A stretch of DNA of 6,907 bases from an uncultured Spirochaetales bacterium (GTDB lineage Bacteria; Spirochaetota; Spirochaetia; Sphaerochaetales; Sphaerochaetaceae). The notes below the pieces were generated by a model, which ran no database searches, had not been told where the DNA came from, and was given only the letters and a program-made list of their open reading frames with translations. Shown piece after piece: positions 1-6,695 of the stretch. Every line of letters begins with the position of its first letter. The stretch's first letter is position 1. A program made the translations under genes and the position numbers. Location: contig CAMEXG010000112.1 in the NCBI GenBank assembly GCA_945947045.1, forward strand, positions 1 to 6,907. The letters run 5' to 3'.

Positions 1-26
1 TGGTAGGTCTCTTAATAAAGAAAGAG

Positions 27-1610
27 ATGAAGAATCTCTTCAGAACCTATTTTATAAACCAGAAATCAGGGAAAGGATATTCAAAGGGCAAGACCCTGAG
101 TTTTATCTTACTCTTTGTATTTCTAATAATAATGATGATGGGGATGTTCTTCGGCTTGGGATTGAGTATGGCCGGTCCCTTTGTTTCTATGGGTTTAGGA
201 TGGTTCTACTTTGCAATAATGGGAATGATGGCATTGGGCCTCGGAGTATTCGGGGATGTGTTTAATACATATGCAATGCTCTATAAGGCAAAAGACAATG
301 AGTTGTTACTGTCTCTGCCTATTCCTCCGTCAAAGATTCTTTTGAGCAGAATGATAGTTGTAATGCTTTTGGGGATTCTCTATGAGTCTATGGTATTCAT
401 ACCTGCCGTAATAGGATTCTGGATCAGTGGAGGCGCCAATTATTGTAATGTTCCAATGACAATAGTTTCCCAGGTGTTGATATTCCTCTTTCTCGGATTA
501 TTTATCACGACGCTGACTTGTCTTCTTGGATGGCTGGTGGCTCTTATATCCAACAAGATGAAGCATAAGAGCATTGGAGTAGTAGTATTATCAATATTCT
601 TCTTAGGTATATACTTCCTTTTCTGCACGAAACTGGGGGACTTTATTAATGCACTTTTATTAAACGCTGAAGCCTTCAGTAACAGAGTGAAAAGTGTGTT
701 CTATCCTGCATTTGCATTTGGCATGGCGGGAGTCGGCAATGTTTTTGATACTCTTATTTTCGTAGCATTCTCCCTTCTCACATTCCTTGTGGCAGTATAC
801 TTTTTGTCTATTTCCTTCAAAAAGATCACCACGACAAGTAGTGGAAACGTAAAGAGAAAATTCAGAGGGGTGACAGGTAAGCAAAGCAGCCAGTACAGAA
901 CAGTCATGAGAATGGAAAGAATCAGGTTTACTTCCATTCCTACATATACTCTGAATGCAGGTCTTGGGCTTTTGTTCATGCCAATAATGCTTGTATTCTT
1001 GATTATTAAGAGAGACACTGTTGTTTCTGTAATGGAAATGTTCCGTGAGACTGAGTATGGCCCTATTATTCCTATGGTGCTTTCTGCAATGATGGCAAGT
1101 ATCGTAAGCATGGACTGCGGATCTGCTCCCAGTATGTCTCTTGAAGGTAAGAGCCTCTGGATACTTCAGTCATCTCCAATTGATGAGAAAACAATAATGA
1201 GGGGTAAGATCGACTTCCATTTCTACTTGAACGTCATCCCTGCTTTCCTTCTCTCGTTCTGTGGTTCCATCCTGTTGGGATTAGGTCTTTTAGATATTGC
1301 GCTGATTACAATATATACAGTGGCGTTTACTTACCTTATCTCATCCTTCGGAATGATGATAGGCACAATGAGGGTGAATCTGAATTGGACAAATCCTGTA
1401 ATACCGATCAAGCAGAGCATGGCTGTCATGATAACCCTTTTCGGCGGGTGGGTTGTGGCCATAGTTTATCCTCTTTCTTGGTATTTAATGCGTTCTTTTA
1501 TGCCAAGTGTAGTATGGAAGATTCTAATGACTCTGTTGATTGTAATATTTGACGTCGTTTGTTACAGATGGTGCGTGACTAAAGGAGCAAAAATAATAAA
1601 AGAGCTGTGA
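27..1610 (+). CDS. Polytopic ABC-exporter permease (ABC_tran_2-like family)
   Basis: A 527-residue integral membrane protein with about 11-12 hydrophobic segments (for example residues 24-50, 54-78, 106-133, 145-175, 183-200, 240-262, 309-327, 401-447, 466-488, 499-515). The cytoplasmic motif KDNELLLSLPI (89-99) followed by SKILLSRM is the hallmark of large one-chain permeases of Bacillota ABC exporters. A degenerate copy recurs at 373-395 (EGKSLWILQSSPI...RGKI), which suggests two homologous halves. Such permeases normally pair with a separately encoded ATPase; none lies downstream here, so it is probably just left of the window. A TAG at 4-6 could end that gene, but this cannot be proven. 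The start at 27 fits the usual family N-terminus (MKxLF...FIN). The Shine-Dalgarno is poor (AAAGAAAGAG abutting the ATG), so initiation may depend on coupling to the upstream gene. The substrate cannot be inferred. Confident about family, not about cargo. Confidence 0.88.
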   Translation: MKNLFRTYFINQKSGKGYSKGKTLSFILLFVFLIIMMMGMFFGLGLSMAGPFVSMGLGWFYFAIMGMMALGLGVFGDVFNTYAMLYKAKDNELLLSLPIPPSKILLSRMIVVMLLGILYESMVFIPAVIGFWISGGANYCNVPMTIVSQVLIFLFLGLFITTLTCLLGWLVALISNKMKHKSIGVVVLSIFFLGIYFLFCTKLGDFINALLLNAEAFSNRVKSVFYPAFAFGMAGVGNVFDTLIFVAFSLLTFLVAVYFLSISFKKITTTSSGNVKRKFRGVTGKQSSQYRTVMRMERIRFTSIPTYTLNAGLGLLFMPIMLVFLIIKRDTVVSVMEMFRETEYGPIIPMVLSAMMASIVSMDCGSAPSMSLEGKSLWILQSSPIDEKTIMRGKIDFHFYLNVIPAFLLSFCGSILLGLGLLDIALITIYTVAFTYLISSFGMMIGTMRVNLNWTNPVIPIKQSMAVMITLFGGWVVAIVYPLSWYLMRSFMPSVVWKILMTLLIVIFDVVCYRWCVTKGAKIIKEL

Positions 1611-1635
1611 AGAGTGCCCCGAGGGGCACTTTCAC
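1607..1635 (+). terminator. GC-rich hairpin after the permease gene, probable (weak) terminator
   Basis: AGTGCCC (1613-1619) pairs perfectly with GGGCACT (1624-1630) around a CGAG loop. The stem can extend outward through GTGA (1607-1610) with TCAC (1632-1635) if A1611 is bulged and G1612 pairs with T1631. It starts inside the permease stop codon. The following bases (ACATTCTTC) are only mildly T-rich, so it lacks a proper U-tract. It may be a weak terminator, an mRNA 3' stabiliser, or a partial barrier before pepF. Confidence 0.5.
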
Positions 1636-1660
1636 ATTCTTCAGCCTATGACTAGAATCT

Positions 1661-1670
1661 AGGAGGAGGT
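1661..1670 (+). promoter_or_regulatory. Strong ribosome binding site of pepF
   Basis: AGGAGGAGGT contains two overlapping AGGAGG-type cores. AGGAGGT ends 6 nt before the ATG at 1677 and 12 nt before the second in-frame ATG at 1683, which favours 1677 as the start. Confidence 0.8.
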
Positions 1671-1676
1671 GTCATC

Positions 1677-3458
1677 ATGACAATGCGAAAAGATGTTCCT
1701 GTAGAAGAGACTTGGGATCTTGGTCTTATCTACAAGACAAAAGAAGAATATTTAGGCGACAGAAAAAGGGCGGAGAGTATTTGCAGCGAAATAGAAGAGA
1801 TGAAGGGGACTTTGAACACTCCTCAGAACATTTCAAAGGCCATAGACAGATACCAGGAACTGGTTGAAGTAATGACACTTCTTGTGAACTACTCTGAACT
1901 GGCATCAAGTGTAGACTACTATGACAGTGAAGCGCAGAATAATGCATCATACGACAGAATGCTGATTTCAAAACTAAATGGCAAGATAGCATTTTTGGAA
2001 GTGGAAATAGCTGAAAATGATATAGAGACCATAGAGAAGGCTGCAGATCTTAATGAAAGAAACAGAGGATACTTGGAGGAAATAATAAGAAAGAAACCTC
2101 ATACTCTATCTGAGAAAGAGGAGAAACTGATGTCGAAGCTTACTCCTGTCATGGATATTCCATATCAGGTTTATAATATGACAAAGCTTGCAGATATGGT
2201 TTTCCCTTCCTTTGAAATAGATGGAAAAGAGTATCCTATGGGATATTCTCTCTTCGAGGACGACTATCAGTATGAAAAGAATACAGATGTAAGAAGAAAA
2301 GCCTTTGAAGTGTTCTCCAATGAGATTAAGAAGTACGAGAACACCACTGCATCCTTATATAACGCCCAGTGTCAGAATGAAAAGATTGAAAGCGAAATAA
2401 GAGGTTACGACTCTGTCTTCGATTTCCTTCTATTCCCGCAGAATGTTACAAGAGAGATGTACGACAGACAGATCGATACTATCATGAATGAGCTTTCTCC
2501 TCATATGAGACGTTATGCAAGGCTAAAGAAGAAGGTATTGGGCTTGGAAGAGATGACATACCCTGATCTTCTTGTTCCACTTGATTCAGATTACTCCCCG
2601 TCAGTTACTTGGAAAGAGTGTGAAAAGTATGCTGCAGAGGGTCTCTCCATTATGGGCGATGACTATATAAAGATGGTGCACGAAGCCTTCGAGAAACGTT
2701 GGTTTGATTACGCAAGAAACCAAGGTAAGAGCACCGGAGGATTCTGTGCTTCTCCATATGGAAAGGGATCATTCATTCTCCTCTCCTGGAACGGCAGAAT
2801 GAGCGATGTATTCACTGCAGTACATGAACTGGGTCATGCAGGACACTTTAAGGCTGCGAACGCCAATCAATCTATACTCGATACAGATGTTTCAACATAT
2901 TTTGTAGAGGCTCCCAGCACAATAAATGAACTCTTACTTGCCCATAGTCTTTTGAAAAAGAGCGAGGACAAGCGTTTCAAGGGATGGGTGTTGGACAATA
3001 TCATCAACAATACTTATTACCATAATTTTGTCACACACCTTCTTGAAGCAGCTTATCAGAGAGAAGTCTATAGATTGATAGACAAGGGAGAGAGTGTCCA
3101 AGCTGATACCCTCAACTCAATCTATAAAGGGGTCCTTGAGAAGTTCTGGGGGGACGATGTGTTTTTGACAGATGGATCAGAGCACACCTGGATGCGTCAG
3201 CCACACTATTATATGGGCCTATATTCTTATACTTATTCCGCCGGACTTACTGTGGCTACGGAAGTGGTGAAGAGAATAGAGAACGAAGGAGAGAAAGCTG
3301 TGGAAGACTGGAAGAAAGTACTGAAAGCAGGCAGCACTCTTTCTCCATTGGAACTCTCGAAGCTTGGCGGCGTCGATATTTCAACATCAAATCCTCTTCG
3401 CTCCACCATTGAAACCATCGGCGCCTACATAACGCAGTTGGAGGATATCTTTGCCTAA
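1677..3458 (+). CDS. pepF: Oligoendopeptidase F (M3B zinc metallopeptidase)
   Basis: A 593-residue cytosolic thimet-type oligopeptidase of the M3B subfamily, close to the roughly 600 residues usual for PepF. PepF enzymes cut short peptides inside the cell, recycling oligopeptides and, in some Bacillota, affecting signalling peptides. The zinc site is HELGH with H383, E384 and H387. The third ligand is E411 in YFVEAPST, 28 residues after the first His, the spacing expected for PepF. A conserved C-terminal substrate-side region has H503 and W505, then H510 with Y511/Y512 (QPHYYMGLYSYTYSAG). The N-terminal half is the helical PepF_N-like part (motif EETWDLGLIY near residue 10). No signal peptide is visible. 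It has its own strong ribosome site and a preceding hairpin, so it likely begins a new unit. Its last 8 nt overlap the DUF2200 gene. No key residue is missing and it looks functional. Confidence 0.96.
   Translation: MTMRKDVPVEETWDLGLIYKTKEEYLGDRKRAESICSEIEEMKGTLNTPQNISKAIDRYQELVEVMTLLVNYSELASSVDYYDSEAQNNASYDRMLISKLNGKIAFLEVEIAENDIETIEKAADLNERNRGYLEEIIRKKPHTLSEKEEKLMSKLTPVMDIPYQVYNMTKLADMVFPSFEIDGKEYPMGYSLFEDDYQYEKNTDVRRKAFEVFSNEIKKYENTTASLYNAQCQNEKIESEIRGYDSVFDFLLFPQNVTREMYDRQIDTIMNELSPHMRRYARLKKKVLGLEEMTYPDLLVPLDSDYSPSVTWKECEKYAAEGLSIMGDDYIKMVHEAFEKRWFDYARNQGKSTGGFCASPYGKGSFILLSWNGRMSDVFTAVHELGHAGHFKAANANQSILDTDVSTYFVEAPSTINELLLAHSLLKKSEDKRFKGWVLDNIINNTYYHNFVTHLLEAAYQREVYRLIDKGESVQADTLNSIYKGVLEKFWGDDVFLTDGSEHTWMRQPHYYMGLYSYTYSAGLTVATEVVKRIENEGEKAVEDWKKVLKAGSTLSPLELSKLGGVDISTSNPLRSTIETIGAYITQLEDIFA
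3440..3444 (+). promoter_or_regulatory. Ribosome binding site inside pepF that fixes a TTG start
   Basis: GGAGG lies 6 nt upstream of the TTG at 3451, inside the last codons of pepF. No in-frame ATG lies close by, since the ATG at 3464 is out of frame. The site therefore supports TTG initiation of the DUF2200 gene, coupled to pepF termination at 3456-3458. Confidence 0.75.
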
Positions 3459-3804
3459 ACGGGATGTTTTTTCTTTCCCTTTTTCAAAAATCTACCCGCT
3501 TTTGGTGAGTAAGGTCGAGAAGAAGGGAAGAAGCAAAAGAGACGTAGATGCCGCCATCACTTGGCTCTTTGGATACAGTGACGGCGAAATATTCCAAATG
3601 GCCCAGAGTGATATCCCATATCGCACATTTCTTACTTCCGCCCCAAATCCTAATCCGAAGAGATTTGAAAAAAAGGGAAGGGTTTGTGGAATAAAGGTGG
3701 AGGAGATAGAAGACGGGATGGAAAGAGATATGAGGATATTGGACTTGTTGGTGGATGAGATATCTAAAGGCAAGAAACTTGAGAAAGTCTTTTTGGAGGA
3801 GTAG
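3451..3804 (+). CDS. DUF2200 family protein
   Basis: A 117-residue soluble protein matching the DUF2200 pattern along its whole length: FSKIYPLLVSKVEKKGR (11-27), a DVDAAITWLFGY helix (31-42), a proline/asparagine-rich APNPNP turn (64-69), and the most diagnostic block CGIKVEEIED (79-88) followed by ILDLLVDEISKGK (96-108). The length equals the usual family size. No function is established for the family, and I see no catalytic motif, signal peptide or membrane segment. The start is a TTG overlapping the pepF stop by 8 nt, with GGAGG 6 nt upstream. The next gene begins immediately after its stop, so it sits in the middle of a translationally coupled pepF-DUF2200-acetyltransferase unit. That context hints at a role near peptide or amino-acid turnover, but this is inference only. 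Confidence 0.9.
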   Translation: MPKRDVFSFPFSKIYPLLVSKVEKKGRSKRDVDAAITWLFGYSDGEIFQMAQSDIPYRTFLTSAPNPNPKRFEKKGRVCGIKVEEIEDGMERDMRILDLLVDEISKGKKLEKVFLEE

Positions 3805-4371
3805 ATGACAGTAAGAAGTGCTGAAATTGATGATGCTGAAGAGATTCTGGAGATCTATAGGCCATATGTGGAAAAAACTGCAATTACCTTCGAATATACT
3901 CCTCCCTCAATAGAGGAAATGGAGAAAAGAATAGTTGAGAGAAAGGGAAAGTATCCATTTATCGTGTTGGAGGACGATGACAGAATACTAGGCTATGCTT
4001 ATCTCTCTCCATTTAAGGAAAGAGAAGCATATAACTGGTCTGCAGAAACAAGTATCTATCTCAGATTGGACCTAAGGGGAAAAGGATTAGGAACGATGCT
4101 TCTTGATGCGTTGGAGAAGGAGGCGGAGAAGATGAACCTTCTATCTCTCGACGCATGTATCGCTGTACCCAGAGGTAAAACCGAGTATTTGACCGATGAG
4201 AGCATGAAGTTCCATGAAAAGAGAGGATACAAGACCCTGGCTCACTTTCCAAACTCCGGATATAAGTTCGGAGAGTGGTTCGATATGATTTGGATGGAGA
4301 AGGAATTGGGTGAGCATACTTCTTTTCCAAAAGATATCGTCTGGTATGGAGACCTAGAGAATAGAATATAA
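3805..4371 (+). CDS. GNAT N-acetyltransferase, phosphinothricin/amino-acid acetyltransferase type
   Basis: A 188-residue cytosolic acetyl-CoA-dependent N-acetyltransferase related to the YncA/Pat branch, whose members acetylate amino acids or analogues such as methionine derivatives and phosphinothricin. Seen in sequence: an N-terminal VRSAEIDDAEEILEIY helix; Y60 in the strand before motif A is not assigned a role; E81 and Y85 in the SAETSIYL strand; the pyrophosphate-binding loop RGKGLG (91-96) of motif A; and a C-terminal FHEKRGYK / GYKFGEWFDMIWME block typical of this branch. Instead of the common N-x-x-S before the FHE segment it carries a longer VPRGKTEYLTDES insertion. As I recall, a Bacillota subgroup has the same pattern (EYLT..S..FHE..GY and a WMEK..GEH tail). 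The ATG directly follows the DUF2200 stop (TAGATG), with GGAGG at 3795-3799 as ribosome site, so it is translationally coupled. The natural substrate is unknown. Confidence 0.92.
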   Translation: MTVRSAEIDDAEEILEIYRPYVEKTAITFEYTPPSIEEMEKRIVERKGKYPFIVLEDDDRILGYAYLSPFKEREAYNWSAETSIYLRLDLRGKGLGTMLLDALEKEAEKMNLLSLDACIAVPRGKTEYLTDESMKFHEKRGYKTLAHFPNSGYKFGEWFDMIWMEKELGEHTSFPKDIVWYGDLENRI

Positions 4372-4389
4372 TTTCATTCTTTTTATTTT

Positions 4390-4401
4390 TATAGTTAGAT
4401 T
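4390..4401 (+). promoter_or_regulatory. Possible -10 region in the gap before the CmpB-like gene
   Basis: The 62-nt gap between the acetyltransferase and the next gene is very A+T-rich and holds TATAGT (4390-4395) and TAGATT (4396-4401), both close to a TATAAT box. No convincing TTGACA box lies 16-18 nt upstream (TTCATT at 4373-4378 is the best, 3 of 6), and no hairpin terminator is visible. A separate promoter here is possible but weakly supported; read-through from the pepF unit is equally possible. Confidence 0.25.
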
Positions 4402-4433
4402 ATCAATAAGGGAAAAGGCTAAGCGGAGTTTCA

Positions 4434-5462
4434 ATGTCTGAAAAAAAGAAAAGAAAGCAAAAGAGAAATAACAACTATCAGGTTTATTATACAGGTGAAA
4501 TGGAGAAGCAAAGCAGAATCCTTCTCTCTACCGCTAAAAAGACTATGGAGGATATGGAGTCTTATTACCCGACGCTCTTAAAAGACAAGAATCCTGAAGA
4601 GATAAAAGATGAAGTGGAGGGTAGAAAAGAGTCTCTCAAGCGAACAAAGAAAAATATCCTTAAGGCCTACGAAATGATGTTCGATATCTCCGACGAGCTT
4701 TCAGGTAGATGGTCCGATATTCTCTCTGCATCCAAAAAGGGAGGAGGAAGAAAGAGGAAAATAAATGCCGATATTGATCTATTTGAGATGAAGACGAACC
4801 CCTTCGCCAGAGGAATAAACCTATATAAACTTCTTTGGATTATTTTTATCGGCTCTTTTGCAGGCGTTATAATCGAGATGGCTTGGTGCCTCCTGCGTAA
4901 CGGTTATGTAGAGAGTAGACGAGGTATGGTATGGGGGCCGTTTAACTTCCTCTATGGAGCTGGCGCCGCCCTCTTGTCTCTTACGCTCTATCGCTTTCGT
5001 AACCATGGTCAGTGGGTATCTTTTCTCGGAGGAATGATAGTAGGAAGTGTTCTCGAGTATTTCTGCTCTTGGGCTCAGGAGACTTTGATCGGCTCCCGTA
5101 GCTGGGACTACAGCAGTGTTCCGTTTAATATCAACGGCAGAATATGCCTGTTGTACTCTGTGTTCTGGGGAATCCTGGGAGTGGTTTGGATTAAGAGAGT
5201 ATTTCCGTTGGTATCTTCCTTAATACAGAAGATTCCAGGTAAAATAGCAAAACCTCTTACATGGGCTTGTGTCGTTTTCTTTGTGGTGGACTTAATGGTT
5301 TCAGGTCTTGCACTTTGGAGATGGTCCGAGAGACTTGAGGGCATTCCTCCAAAGAATATTATCACTGAAACAATCGACAGACGATTTGACGACGAGAGAA
5401 TGGAGAGGATATTCCCTAACATGGTGTTTGGAAATGAGTGTTATAAACAAGAACCACCGTAG
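4434..5462 (+). CDS. CmpB-type (PF06541) integral membrane protein with long charged N-terminal extension
   Basis: A 342-residue protein in two parts. Residues 1-130 are hydrophilic and strongly charged, opening with a Lys/Arg-rich stretch, then likely helices (22-100) and a second basic patch at 101-109. Residues 131-330 form a five-helix membrane domain (about 131-152, 168-187, 195-213, 237-255, 273-295) with the signatures of PF06541, named 'putative ABC-transporter type IV': ESRRGMVWGPFNFLYG (160-175), LEYFCSW (207-213), SWDYS (223-227), FNINGR (231-236), and the tail motif DDERMERIFPNM (319-330). Despite the Pfam name there is no ATP-binding partner in the window and no Walker motif, so transport is not demonstrated; the family's function is poorly known. 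GGAG at 4425-4428, 5 nt before the ATG, supports the start. The last 29 nt overlap the M50 protease gene, implying coupled expression. Confidence 0.87.
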   Translation: MSEKKKRKQKRNNNYQVYYTGEMEKQSRILLSTAKKTMEDMESYYPTLLKDKNPEEIKDEVEGRKESLKRTKKNILKAYEMMFDISDELSGRWSDILSASKKGGGRKRKINADIDLFEMKTNPFARGINLYKLLWIIFIGSFAGVIIEMAWCLLRNGYVESRRGMVWGPFNFLYGAGAALLSLTLYRFRNHGQWVSFLGGMIVGSVLEYFCSWAQETLIGSRSWDYSSVPFNINGRICLLYSVFWGILGVVWIKRVFPLVSSLIQKIPGKIAKPLTWACVVFFVVDLMVSGLALWRWSERLEGIPPKNIITETIDRRFDDERMERIFPNMVFGNECYKQEPP

Positions 5463-6555
5463 GTTTGGAACAGTAGTCGCTGTTTTGTGTTTTGCCCTCA
5501 TAGGCGTTGGCTGTGGCTTGGCGGTAATTCCTGTCCTCGATTATTTCATGGAAGGAGAGGGCAACTTCTTTATAGCATTGATGGGGCTGTTGCTGATGCT
5601 CTCTCTGATGTATTTGGCAATATTCTTGGAGATGGTCATCCACGAAATGGGACACTTGGTATTTGGTCTCTTGACCGGTTATAAGTTTGTCTCCTACAGA
5701 GTGGGCTCAATTACTTTCATTAAAGAAGAGGGGAGGATAAGAGTAAAGAGGTTTACTCTTCCTGGAACGGGAGGACAGTGCTTGATGGCGCCTCCAGAGT
5801 ATTCGCGGAATATGCCATATGTCCTATATAACGCCGGAGGAGCTATCTTTAACTTTATCTCTTCTCTTATTTTCATTCTTCTTTTCTTTCCTTTTTCCGA
5901 TATTCCGTTTCTCTCATCATTTTTATTGATGGCGGCTTTTATATCTTTTGGCCTTGGTGCAATGAATATCATCCCTCTTATTTACGGAAATGACGGATCA
6001 AATATCGCCAATATCCATAAAAGCGAAATGGAGAGAAAAGCATTCTGGGCACAGATGAAAATGGCTCAGATGCAAAGCGAGAATATAAGGCTGAAAGATA
6101 TGCCTGATGAAGTCTTCCCGGTAAGAAGTAAAGAGGAGGTGGAAGGCATAATGACTTCTTCAGCCTTTGCATACTACGAGTCTTACCTCGTAGATAGAGG
6201 AGAATTCGAAGAAGCTTTAAATATCGCAAAAGAAGTTATCTCTTCTCCTCTTCTAGTCGGAGTTCTAAGAACAGCTGTTAAATGTGATGAAATATACACA
6301 CTTCTTATTCTCAAAAAAGATAAGAAAGAGATAGACGAAATCAAAGACAAGAAGTTTATTAAAGAAATGAAAGGAATGCGAGGTATGCTTTTTGTCATGA
6401 GGTGTGAATATGCCTACGCTCTTTTATACGAAGGCAACGTGAATAAGGCGAATGAAATAAGAAAGGCATTCGATTTGACTGCGTCAAATTATCCTTATCT
6501 CTCTGAAATCGAGGGAGAGAGGTATTTGATGGATGAAGCTTTGTCCCGATACTAG
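5434..6555 (+). CDS. M50 (site-2-protease-like) membrane zinc metallopeptidase with C-terminal helical/TPR-like domain
   Basis: A 373-residue polytopic metalloprotease. The zinc motif HEMGH (H70, E71, H74) lies in a hydrophobic helix (48-80). The second M50 signature is NIIPLIYGNDG (178-188), with D187 the expected third zinc ligand. Between them lie TLPGTGGQCLMAPPE (108-122) and a YNAGGAIFN helix entry (132-140), a combination I recognise from M50 proteins of Clostridia. Membrane helices are near 11-36, 44-67, 69-82, 133-153 and 158-180. Residues about 195-373 are soluble and helical; 250-270 and 325-350 resemble TPR units (Gly plus Ala spacing, as in DRGEFEEALNIA and LYEGNVNKANEI). S2P-type enzymes cleave membrane-embedded substrates, often regulators; the substrate here is unknown. 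I chose ATG 5434 rather than the longer in-frame ATG at 5308, because the first 42 residues of the longer form would lie wholly inside the upstream gene. The ribosome site is weak (GGA at 5430-5432), suggesting coupling to the CmpB-like gene. Confidence 0.9.
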   Translation: MSVINKNHRRFGTVVAVLCFALIGVGCGLAVIPVLDYFMEGEGNFFIALMGLLLMLSLMYLAIFLEMVIHEMGHLVFGLLTGYKFVSYRVGSITFIKEEGRIRVKRFTLPGTGGQCLMAPPEYSRNMPYVLYNAGGAIFNFISSLIFILLFFPFSDIPFLSSFLLMAAFISFGLGAMNIIPLIYGNDGSNIANIHKSEMERKAFWAQMKMAQMQSENIRLKDMPDEVFPVRSKEEVEGIMTSSAFAYYESYLVDRGEFEEALNIAKEVISSPLLVGVLRTAVKCDEIYTLLILKKDKKEIDEIKDKKFIKEMKGMRGMLFVMRCEYAYALLYEGNVNKANEIRKAFDLTASNYPYLSEIEGERYLMDEALSRY

Positions 6556-6574
6556 AATACTTTTTTCATTTGGA

Positions 6575-6612
6575 CCACTTCTTTTTGTAACAGCATAAAA
6601 AAACTCTAGTGG
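6575..6612 (+). terminator. Possible A/T-rich terminator hairpin after the M50 gene
   Basis: CCACT (6575-6579) can pair with AGTGG (6608-6612), and the interior TTTTT (6582-6586) with the A-run at 6597-6603, separated by an asymmetric internal loop. ATTTTAAG follows, a short T-tract. It begins 20 nt after the M50 stop, where a terminator is expected, but the stem is weak and interrupted. Confidence 0.28.
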
Positions 6613-6641
6613 ATTTTAAGTCATCGTGTAATAACTATCAA

Positions 6642-6666
6642 CTCTATGTTTTTTCTCTCTATAGAG
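6642..6666. repeat. Nested inverted repeat with a 10-bp perfect palindrome
   Basis: CTCTATAGAG at 6657-6666 is a perfect palindrome, and its right arm also matches CTCTAT at 6642-6647 across a T-rich 13-nt spacer. The repeat could be an operator-like site or alternate hairpins in an RNA leader. No regulator is identifiable. Confidence 0.4.
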
Positions 6667-6695
6667 GTACGGTTTGTTAATTAGGTGTCACATCC

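Noticed and set aside
2..262. Open frame 2 at the left edge as the end of an upstream gene
   Set aside because: It would overlap about 230 nt of the permease, lacks family features, and its late codons are simply the permease sequence read in another frame.
701..1111. 136-codon open frame on the minus strand
   Set aside because: It lies antisense to the well-supported permease, has no family resemblance or ribosome site, and is explained as a shadow of the plus-strand gene.
1653..1658. TAGAAT as a -10 box for pepF
   Set aside because: Transcription would start within or just before the Shine-Dalgarno at 1661-1670, and the -35 position (TTTCAC) is poor.
5308..5433. N-terminal extension of the M50 protease by 42 residues (ATG at 5308)
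   Set aside because: It lies fully within conserved coding sequence of the upstream gene, reads as an atypical hydrophilic peptide, and start 5434 gives a normal short N-terminus before the first membrane helix.
4434..5462. Calling the CmpB-like protein an ABC transporter permease with a known substrate
   Set aside because: The Pfam name is not experimental evidence; there is no ATPase gene nearby and no nucleotide-binding motif.
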